Below are positions 6,701 to 12,045 of a stretch of 12,045 bases of DNA, one piece after another. The translations under genes and the position numbers were made by a program. Under the pieces are notes generated by a model that saw only the letters and a program-made list of their open reading frames with translations, was not told the origin of the DNA and ran no database searches. The DNA is taken from NCBI GenBank assembly GCA_900540595.1, contig UQGL01000048.1, forward strand, positions 1-12,045. Reading direction: 5' to 3'. This DNA is from an uncultured Oscillospiraceae bacterium (lineage in GTDB: Bacteria; Bacillota; Clostridia; Oscillospirales; Ruminococcaceae). Every line of letters begins with the position of its first letter. Position 1 is the first letter of the stretch.

Positions 6701-7276
6701 TTACAGCGTTTTCAGCAGCACCTCGGCCATGCTGCGCTTCGGCACGCAGTAGTCACGGTTTTCATCGAGATAATACTTGACGCTGCCGTCCTGCATTTCG
6801 ACCAGCTTGCTCGCGTGCGTCGGGTAGCCCAGTGCGACCATGTAGCACAGGCGCACGCCATCGGGCAGGGCCAGCAGCTCGGTCAGCGCCGGGCGGTCGA
6901 TGGCCCCCATGATGCAGCTGCCCACGCCGTGGGACCAAGCAGCGGCGGTCAGGCTGCCCAGCGCCAGCCCTACATCCACATCGCTGCACCCCGGCAGGCG
7001 GGTGTCCTGCAAAACGGCGATGAAGGCAGTCGGCTGCTCATCGGGCTTCGGTACGCCCTGTTCGGGCGGCAGGTAGGCGGCCCAATGGACCAGCGGCTGC
7101 ACGGCGGACACGGCGCGGGCGCTCTGCACAAGGATATACCGCACAGTTTGGCGGTTGGCACCGCAGCTTGCCAGCCGGGCGGCATCAATGGCCTCGGTCA
7201 GGATCTCCGGTGCAATGGGGCGCTGGTCAAAGCGGCGGTAGGTGCGGCGGGTGCGCAAAAATTCCATCATATCCAT
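6701..7276 (-). CDS. Nitroreductase family protein (FMN-dependent oxidoreductase)
   Basis: This 191-residue flavoenzyme-like protein is of the compact nitroreductase type, expected to bind FMN as a dimer and reduce nitro compounds or quinone-like substrates with NAD(P)H. The N-terminus MEFLRTRRTYRRF has the family's Arg-rich FMN phosphate-binding RRTYR segment (residues 9-13). The middle reads VGLALGSLTAAAWSHGVGSC (an Ala-rich helix followed by Gly-Ser-Cys). The C-terminal YMVALGYPTHASK matches the usual ALGYP block. The ATG at 7276 is preferred because AAGGAAG lies 9 nt upstream. A longer frame reaches 7339 but would start upstream of the predicted transcription start. ATGs at 7270 and 7267 are possible but further from the ribosome binding site. 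The physiological substrate is not known. Confidence 0.9.
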   Translation of the reverse strand: MDMMEFLRTRRTYRRFDQRPIAPEILTEAIDAARLASCGANRQTVRYILVQSARAVSAVQPLVHWAAYLPPEQGVPKPDEQPTAFIAVLQDTRLPGCSDVDVGLALGSLTAAAWSHGVGSCIMGAIDRPALTELLALPDGVRLCYMVALGYPTHASKLVEMQDGSVKYYLDENRDYCVPKRSMAEVLLKTL

Positions 7277-7330
7277 TTCAGAACACTTCCTTACCTTATA
7301 AAGGCCCGGCAGCGGGCAGAGCCTGCCTAC

Positions 7331-7359
7331 AGTATACAACCGCGGCTGCCGCAGTGCAA
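7331..7359 (-). promoter_or_regulatory. Promoter of the nitroreductase gene
   Basis: TTGCAC (7359-7354), a 17-nt spacer and TATACT (7336-7331) lie just downstream of the stop codon of the preceding M15 gene. The predicted start near 7325 gives a leader of about 50 nt. So the nitroreductase is probably transcribed on its own as well as by any read-through. Confidence 0.7.
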
Positions 7360-7363
7360 TGCC

Positions 7364-8053
7364 TTATTTGTCAATGACGGTTGCCGTGCGGCCGATACCC
7401 ACCGTGGCACCGGCGATCTTTTTCCATGTTGCACAGCCGCAGACACCGTCCGCCCGCAGACCGAACCGCCGCTGGCAGGCCTTCAGTGCGCTTTCTGTCG
7501 CATGGCCGAAGATGCCGTCCAGCGTGTTGGTCGAATAGCCCAGTGCGTTCAGGGCATCTTGCAGGATCAGTACATAGGTGCTGCGGCTCCCGCGCCGCAA
7601 GGTGGGGTAACCGGCCGTGGTGCCCGCGCAGGCAGGCTTGCCGTACCGCCGGTCAAAGTGTACCCAGGTCGGCGTCATCGACGTAGGCTCCACATAGCCC
7701 CACGCTCCGCTGCGAACAGCGGCCCGGTAGATTTTGCGGCGATCGGCGGCGGTGCTGCGCTGCCCGACATCAAAGGCGACACCTGCGTAGTGCTGGCTGG
7801 TGGTGCCGTGGCCGCCCTCCCAGATCCGCTTGAAGGCGTACCCCACCGGAATGCCGCTGCCGTAGGTACGGCGTGTCAGGTTCCATGCCTCCATGGCAGC
7901 GGTGGTGGTCCACAGTACATTGGATTTGCTTGAGCCGCGGAATTCCCGCACCCGCAGGGTCGTGCCGGTGCTGTAGGGCATCGGGTCGTTTTCGCTCAAA
8001 TTGTAGCGGAAGAACTTGTTATCGTAGGAATCATAGATGTAAACTCTTGCCAT
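7364..8053 (-). CDS. M15-type D,D-peptidase with C-terminal peptidoglycan-binding domain
   Basis: This 229-residue protein probably cuts peptide stems of peptidoglycan with a zinc ion. The catalytic region shows SQHYAGVAFDVG (86-97), the HxxGxAxD zinc motif of VanY/M15 peptidases (H88, D95), and the third likely zinc ligand in PTWVHFD (H132). E122 or D134 could be the general base. Residues 150-215 form one PG_binding_1 repeat (LRRGSRSTYV, LDGIFGHATESAL, FGLRADGVCGCATW) like the six in the neighbouring upstream gene. The ATG at 8053 has AAGGAGG 8 nt upstream, and only 3 nt separate it from the previous stop, so translation is coupled. No signal peptide is visible, which is odd for a wall enzyme. 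It may act in the spore or mother cell, or be released by lysis. Confidence 0.88.
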   Translation of the reverse strand: MARVYIYDSYDNKFFRYNLSENDPMPYSTGTTLRVREFRGSSKSNVLWTTTAAMEAWNLTRRTYGSGIPVGYAFKRIWEGGHGTTSQHYAGVAFDVGQRSTAADRRKIYRAAVRSGAWGYVEPTSMTPTWVHFDRRYGKPACAGTTAGYPTLRRGSRSTYVLILQDALNALGYSTNTLDGIFGHATESALKACQRRFGLRADGVCGCATWKKIAGATVGIGRTATVIDK

Positions 8054-8056
8054 GGC

Positions 8057-9964
8057 TTATGCCTCCTTACATTCGCGGCAAAGCCCCTGCGCAGCCAGAC
8101 GCAGGCTTTCCCATGTGTCGGCGTCCACGATGCCAAGCGTCTGCAGCCCGGCGGTCAGCTGGTAGCTTTCCAGCGCGGACGCAGTTTCCGGCCCGAGGAT
8201 GCCTGTCTCGGGTACAAAATCGGCGGTCTGGTTGGCGGCGGCAATGATGTTCAACCAACGCTGCACCTGCAGTACGGCAGGCCCTGCACTGCCCAGCGCC
8301 AACGCCCCGGCAGGCCATACGCCGCCGGGCTTGGGGCTGGCTCCGGCGGGGTTGGCAGCCAGCAGCCGCTCGGCGGCCTCGCGCAGCACCGTCCAGTCCG
8401 CGGTGGTCACAATGCCTGTCTCGGTCAGCCCGAAATACCGTTGGGCACTGCGCACGGCGGTCTCCAGCGCAGGGTCAAAGGTGCTGGTCGGTGTGTCGGT
8501 CTCGGGCAGGTCGATCTCGGGAATCCACTGGCCCAGAAATAGCAGCATCCGGCTCAGCCGCAGCACCTCTGCACCGCTGTCACCGGGGCGCAGTGCGGCG
8601 GCAGGGGCAGGCAGCCGGATCATGCGCACCACGGGGCCGCTGCTGTCCAGCGCTGCGGCGGCGTCATACAGGCTTTGCCATGTCAGCCGCCCCACCACGC
8701 CGTCCACAGGCAGCCCGGCCCGCGCCTGCCATGCCCTGACGGCCCGCGCCGTTGCTGCGCCGAAGCGCCCGTCCACCGCCACGGTTGGAATATCGCTGTA
8801 ATAGGCCGCGAGCCGGCGCAGATAATACTGCACAGCCCGCACGGCGGTCCCGCTGCTGCCCTCCCGCGTGGTGACCGTGAACTGCCCCGGGGCGATGTCT
8901 GCGTCCACGAGCCTGTTTGCGACCGCAAGGCCGACCTCCTTCAGCTTGTTCCATGTTGCACGGCCCACTGTGCCATCGGCCGTCAGCCCGAAAACACTCT
9001 GAAACGCCTGCACAGCGCTGACGGTGGCGGCGCCGAAGCTGCCGTCCACCGCTATGGTGTGCAGTGCGCGGTAGTTGTCCGCAGCCAGCCGCAGCCAGAA
9101 CTGCACCAGCCGCACCTCCATGCCCTTGTCGCCCCGCCGCAGCACTGTGCCGGGCCATGCGGTGCCGCCAAGGTCGCTCTGCGCGTCCACCCAAGCGGCG
9201 TAAAGTGCATTCCAGGTGCGCTGCCCGACTGCGCCGTCCGCCGTCAGGCCCTGCTTCTTCTGGAACGCCTGCACGGCGCGCTCGGTCGCTGCCCCGTAGC
9301 GGCCGTCCACCGTGACGCGCGGCAGCGCGGAATCAAACTGTGCAAGGTCGGACAGCCAGAACTGCACCTGTTCCACGGCGCTGCCGCTCGACCCGCGCCG
9401 CAGGACTGTGCCCGGCCAACCGCCGGTGGTCTGCGTGCCCTCGGCGGTCTCGCCCTCGCTGGTCAACTCGGCAAGATCCTTGACGCTCACATAGATAAAG
9501 CTGATTTTATACCATGTGGCACGGCCCACCACGCCATCGGCGGTCAGGCTGAACTGCTTCTGAAAGCGCTTGACGCTGCGCTCGGTAGCCTCGTCAAAGA
9601 CGCCGTTCACCGCTGGCTTGCCGAAGGAAGGGTAATCCTTCGCAATGCGGGACAGCTGCTTTTGCAGGATGCGCACATTGGTCCCGCTGCTGCCGCGGCG
9701 CAGCGGACTGCCCGGATAGCTGGACGGTATGGATGCAATGTGGTTCGTTGTGACCAGCTGTACCCGCTTGCCGTAGTAATACCGCAGGATCTGCAGGGCG
9801 TTCTTGCCCTCCTTGGCCCGCTCGACCGTGCCCCACTGCTTCATGCCGGGGCAGGTGACGGTACGGCCATCGCAGTATTCGGTGTAGTAGGGTTCGGCAT
9901 CACCGCTGCGCTGCACATAAGTGTTGAACAATTCGGCGGTAAGGCGCTCCATGACGGCGAACAC
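8057..9964 (-). CDS. SpoIID-like protein with six peptidoglycan-binding repeats, 5'-truncated
   Basis: From the first possible start (GTG at 9964, with AAGGGG 6 nt upstream) this frame encodes 635 residues. The N-terminal 75 residues are the second half of a SpoIID-like domain, with QWGTVERAKEGKN and ILRYYYG resembling the MSQYGA and KYYYPG region of SpoIID/LytB proteins. Six PG_binding_1 repeats follow at about 85-165, 185-265, 270-350, 355-435, 455-540 and 550-630. The first four carry the consensus LRRG/REGSSG, DGxFGAAT and GLTADGxVGxxTW; the last two are more divergent. Related clostridial proteins have about 110 further N-terminal residues. Sequence matching them continues upstream without any ATG, GTG or TTG, so the true start appears lost. 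The product, if made, would bind peptidoglycan but may lack a working SpoIID domain. It is translationally coupled to the M15 peptidase gene. Confidence 0.8.
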   Translation of the reverse strand: MFAVMERLTAELFNTYVQRSGDAEPYYTEYCDGRTVTCPGMKQWGTVERAKEGKNALQILRYYYGKRVQLVTTNHIASIPSSYPGSPLRRGSSGTNVRILQKQLSRIAKDYPSFGKPAVNGVFDEATERSVKRFQKQFSLTADGVVGRATWYKISFIYVSVKDLAELTSEGETAEGTQTTGGWPGTVLRRGSSGSAVEQVQFWLSDLAQFDSALPRVTVDGRYGAATERAVQAFQKKQGLTADGAVGQRTWNALYAAWVDAQSDLGGTAWPGTVLRRGDKGMEVRLVQFWLRLAADNYRALHTIAVDGSFGAATVSAVQAFQSVFGLTADGTVGRATWNKLKEVGLAVANRLVDADIAPGQFTVTTREGSSGTAVRAVQYYLRRLAAYYSDIPTVAVDGRFGAATARAVRAWQARAGLPVDGVVGRLTWQSLYDAAAALDSSGPVVRMIRLPAPAAALRPGDSGAEVLRLSRMLLFLGQWIPEIDLPETDTPTSTFDPALETAVRSAQRYFGLTETGIVTTADWTVLREAAERLLAANPAGASPKPGGVWPAGALALGSAGPAVLQVQRWLNIIAAANQTADFVPETGILGPETASALESYQLTAGLQTLGIVDADTWESLRLAAQGLCRECKEA

Positions 9965-10165
9965 GGTGCGCCCCTTGACATAGGCCTGATCGTACCCCGG
10001 CGAGCCTGTTATGTTGAAGCTGTACCCGCGGCTGGGGTACCACTCGGTCCAGATGCGGTTCAGCGCCAGACTGATCTGGGCCAGTATGTTGGCTCGCAGG
10101 GCCTCCTCCGGCCAGGAAGGTGTGCCCCTGCTGCAAAAGACCGTTGCAAGCTGACGAAAAAAATG
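9965..10165 (-). pseudogene. Start-less coding extension of the SpoIID-like gene
   Basis: The frame of the previous gene stays open for 67 codons upstream of the GTG at 9964, up to a TAG at 10168-10166. The translation contains WPEEALRANILAQISLALNR, WTEWYPSRGYSFNITGS and DQAYVKGRT, which match the N-terminal part of clostridial SpoIID-like proteins as I know them. No ATG, GTG or TTG occurs in this stretch. The family-like sequence stops near 10129, where intact relatives have about 45 more residues. The other two minus-strand frames beyond this point do not resume it. I read this as a 5' deletion. Initiation at a rare codon cannot be excluded. Confidence 0.7.
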
Positions 10166-10172
10166 CTATACT
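10144..10172 (+). promoter_or_regulatory. Promoter of the DUF1846 gene
   Basis: TTGCAA (10144-10149), a 17-nt spacer and TATACT (10167-10172), with an extended -10 TGC directly before it. The predicted start near 10179 gives a 42-nt leader. The -10 box overlaps the stop codon that ends the start-less minus-strand frame. Confidence 0.8.
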
Positions 10173-10220
10173 AAATCCATGTAGGACATTGGTTAAAGCA
10201 TAGGAAAAAGGGGAATATAG

Positions 10221-11711
10221 ATGAGGATCGGATTCGACAACGATAAATATCTTGCGATGCAGTCTGCCCATATCCGGGAGCGTATCGCTCAGTTTGACAA
10301 TAAGCTCTATCTGGAATTTGGCGGCAAGCTGTTCGATGACTACCATGCGTCCCGCGTGCTGCCGGGTTTCCAGCCCGACTCCAAGCTGCAGATGCTGCTG
10401 CAGCTCAAGGATCAGGCGGAGGTCGTCATTGTCATCAGCGCCGAGGATATCGTGGCCAACAAGATGCGCGGCGACTACGGCATTACCTATGATGTTGATG
10501 TGCTGCGCCTGATTGATGCCTTTCAGGGTGTCGGCCTGTTTGTGGGCAGCGTCTGTGTGACAAAGTTTACCGATGCGCCCGAGGTCACGGCCTTTGAGCA
10601 GAAGCTCAACAGTCTGGGCATCCGCACCTTCCGCCACTATAAGATCCCCGGCTACCCCAACGATGTGAACCACATTGTCAGTGACGATGGCTACGGCAAG
10701 AATGATTATATCGAGACCGAGCGCCCGCTGGTGGTCATCACGGCCCCCGGCCCCGGCAGCGGTAAGATGGCGGTCTGCCTGTCTCAGCTGTACCATGAGT
10801 ATAAGCGTGGGGTCAAGGCAGGGTATGCCAAGTTTGAGACCTTCCCCATCTGGAACCTGCCGCTCAAGCACCCGGTCAACCTTGCCTACGAGGCCGCCAC
10901 CGCCGATCTGAACGATGTCAATATGATCGACCCGTTCCATCTTGAGGCTTACGGAAAAACGACCGTCAATTATAACCGCGATGTCGAGATCTTCCCGGTG
11001 GTCAACGCTATGTTTGAGCTGATCGCCGGCAAGAGTCCGTATCGTTCGCCCACGGATATGGGCGTCAATATGGCGGGCAACTGCATTATTGATGATGATG
11101 TCTGCCGAGAGGCGTCGCTGAACGAGATCGTCCGCCGCTATTTCAAGTGCCTGTGCGACCAGAAGGCGAGCGGTGTGGTGAAGCAGGAACGCTTCAAGCT
11201 GGAGCTGCTGATGAATCAGGCCGGCATTGCGCTCGGGGAGCGTGAGGTCGAAAAGCGCGCCCATGCCTGTTCCGATGCGACCGGCGGGCAGCCTGCCGCC
11301 GCCATCGAGCTGGCGGACGGCACGATCGTGGTAGGCAAAAACGGCCCGCTGCTTGGTGCAGCCTCCTCCGCGCTGCTGAATGCACTGAAAAAACTTGCAG
11401 GCATCGATCAGGAGATCGATCTCGTGTCTGCCCATGCGATCGAACCGATCCAGACGCTGAAAACGACCTACCTCGGCAGCAAAAATCCCCGCCTGCATAC
11501 CGACGAGATTCTGATCGCACTCTCCAGCTCGGTTTCGGAAAACGAGTACGCCGCCAAGGCGATGGAGCAAATCCCCAATCTGAAGGGCTGCGATATCCAT
11601 TCCACCGTCATCCTCTCCAGTGTCGATGCCGATACCCTGAAAAAGCTGGGCATGTATCTGACCTGCGACCCCACCTACGAAGAGGATGATCGCATGTACC
11701 ATAAAAGATAA
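10221..11711 (+). CDS. DUF1846 family protein
   Basis: This 496-residue protein belongs to the DUF1846 family, widespread in Firmicutes; a structure exists for a family member, but no function is established. It looks cytoplasmic, with no signal peptide or membrane segment. Visible conserved features are the opening IGFDNDKYLAMQSAHIRERI (3-22), LYLEFGGKLFDDYHASRVLP (29-48), a P-loop-like segment APGPGSGKM (175-183), and NMIDPFHLEAYGKTTVNYNR (234-253). The P-loop-like segment suggests phosphate or nucleotide binding but departs from a classical Walker A. The start is supported by AAGGGG 6 nt before the ATG and by a strong promoter 50 nt upstream. The gene is monocistronic, with a hairpin after the stop codon. 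Length agrees with the family (about 490-500 residues). Confidence 0.93.
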   Translation: MRIGFDNDKYLAMQSAHIRERIAQFDNKLYLEFGGKLFDDYHASRVLPGFQPDSKLQMLLQLKDQAEVVIVISAEDIVANKMRGDYGITYDVDVLRLIDAFQGVGLFVGSVCVTKFTDAPEVTAFEQKLNSLGIRTFRHYKIPGYPNDVNHIVSDDGYGKNDYIETERPLVVITAPGPGSGKMAVCLSQLYHEYKRGVKAGYAKFETFPIWNLPLKHPVNLAYEAATADLNDVNMIDPFHLEAYGKTTVNYNRDVEIFPVVNAMFELIAGKSPYRSPTDMGVNMAGNCIIDDDVCREASLNEIVRRYFKCLCDQKASGVVKQERFKLELLMNQAGIALGEREVEKRAHACSDATGGQPAAAIELADGTIVVGKNGPLLGAASSALLNALKKLAGIDQEIDLVSAHAIEPIQTLKTTYLGSKNPRLHTDEILIALSSSVSENEYAAKAMEQIPNLKGCDIHSTVILSSVDADTLKKLGMYLTCDPTYEEDDRMYHKR

Positions 11712-11741
11712 GCGATAGTTTTATATACATATATAGTAAGC

Positions 11742-11770
11742 CAAAGGGAGAGGGAAAACCTCTCCCTTTG
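11742..11770 (+). terminator. Hairpin terminator after the DUF1846 gene
   Basis: A perfect 12-bp stem (11742-11753 with 11759-11770, AAAGGGAGAGG facing CCTCTCCCTTT) and a GAAAA loop start 30 nt after the stop codon. The T-run beyond the stem is short and interrupted (GCTGTTAC), so termination may be partial, or the hairpin may mainly protect the mRNA 3' end. Confidence 0.65.
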
Positions 11771-11837
11771 CTGTTACATGTTATAAGGGAATCAACCCGC
11801 CCACCTCACCCATACCACCAACCTAACCCTCCGCACT

Positions 11838-11863
11838 GTAAGGGCCGGGCATGCCCGGCCCGC
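11838..11863. repeat. GTAGGGG hairpin repeat, right array copy 1
   Basis: GTAA is followed by a perfect 20-bp palindrome, GGGCCGGGC (11842-11850), AT, GCCCGGCCC (11853-11861). It is the first of four copies in the 334-bp gene-free stretch after the DUF1846 gene. Confidence 0.75.
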
Positions 11864-11897
11864 AACCCTGCCATTACATTCTGTTCAACCTAAAACC

Positions 11898-11923
11898 GTA
11901 GGGGAGGGATTCATCCCTCCCGC
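11898..11923. repeat. GTAGGGG hairpin repeat, right array copy 2
   Basis: GTAG head, then stem GGGAGGGAT (11902-11910) and ATCCCTCCC (11913-11921) with a 2-nt centre. It begins 60 bp after copy 1. The stem differs from copy 1 on both arms in a compensating way, which points to conservation of the hairpin rather than of the sequence. Confidence 0.75.
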
Positions 11924-11958
11924 ATACCCAACGCCATCACCCACCCAACGGCCCACCC

Positions 11959-11985
11959 GTAGGGGCGGGCGTACATGCTGCCCGC
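11959..11985. repeat. GTAGGGG hairpin repeat, right array copy 3
   Basis: GTAGGG head, then GCGGGC (11965-11970) facing GCCCGC (11980-11985) with a 9-nt central segment containing ACATGC. It begins 61 bp after copy 2. Confidence 0.7.
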
Positions 11986-12025
11986 GCACCTTGCCTATAC
12001 CACCAACCTCACCCACCACCACCCT

Positions 12026-12045
12026 GTAGGGGCCGGGCATGCCCG
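12026..12045. repeat. GTAGGGG hairpin repeat, right array copy 4 (cut by the window end)
   Basis: GTAGGGGCCGGGCATGCCCG runs to the last base. Its core CCGGGCATGCCCG is identical to that of copy 1. It begins 67 bp after copy 3. The array may continue beyond the window. Confidence 0.7.

Noticed and set aside
7304..7317. Terminator between the M15 gene and the nitroreductase gene
   Set aside because: GCCCG and CGGGC form only a 5-bp stem followed by CTTTAT. It is too weak to call, though it could cause partial termination.
8675..10174. 499-codon plus-strand open frame opposite the SpoIID-like gene
   Set aside because: Its repetitive pattern is the mirror of the peptidoglycan-binding repeats on the other strand.
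9900..11702. 600-codon minus-strand open frame opposite the DUF1846 gene
   Set aside because: It is antisense to a well-conserved gene, shows no recognisable domain and reflects third-position GC bias.
11838..12045. CRISPR array at the right end
   Set aside because: Unit spacing is nearly regular, but the repeats differ in stem sequence, the spacers are low-complexity and partly repeated, and no cas gene is present.

Overview
This window most likely comes from a GC-rich, gut-type member of the Oscillospiraceae (Clostridia), in the range of Gemmiger, Subdoligranulum or Faecalibacterium. The reasons are Gram-positive style ribosome binding sites (AAGGAG 6-9 nt before most starts), SigA-like promoters with 17-nt spacers, strong GC bias at third codon positions, clostridial protein families, and intergenic regions seeded with short GTAGGGG-type hairpin repeats. 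The genus is an inference from style, not from a marker gene.
Layout. Bases 1-227 hold repeat hairpins and the terminator of the first operon. Bases 228-2762 (minus strand) are a three-gene polar amino acid ABC importer in the order binding lipoprotein, permease, ATPase. It is preceded by its own promoter and a leader containing a terminator-like hairpin. Bases 2947-4677 (minus) encode a CstA-family transporter. A 378-bp AT-rich divergent region (4678-5055) carries its promoter, which has an operator-like palindrome, together with the promoter and long leader of a plus-strand GH13 glycoside hydrolase (5056-6624). A bidirectional terminator separates that gene from a convergent nitroreductase (7276-6701).
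Bases 7364-10165 (minus) carry a cell-wall module. One gene encodes a SpoIID-like domain followed by six peptidoglycan-binding repeats. It is coupled to a second gene encoding an M15-type D,D-peptidase with one more repeat. The first gene has lost its start: family-like coding sequence continues 67 codons upstream of the first usable start codon and ends in a stop inside the promoter of the next, divergent gene. That neighbour (10221-11711, plus) is a DUF1846 protein with its own strong promoter and a downstream hairpin. The last 275 bases are intergenic and carry four regularly spaced copies of the hairpin repeat.
How the genes relate. The ABC importer, CstA transporter and GH13 enzyme together look like nutrient uptake and carbohydrate use, each under its own promoter rather than one regulon. 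The SpoIID-like/M15 pair forms a peptidoglycan-remodelling unit. No tRNA, rRNA, CRISPR array, transposase or phage gene was seen. The points most worth a second look are the start-less SpoIID-like gene, the attenuator-like leader of the importer, the palindrome on the cstA promoter and the hairpin repeat family.
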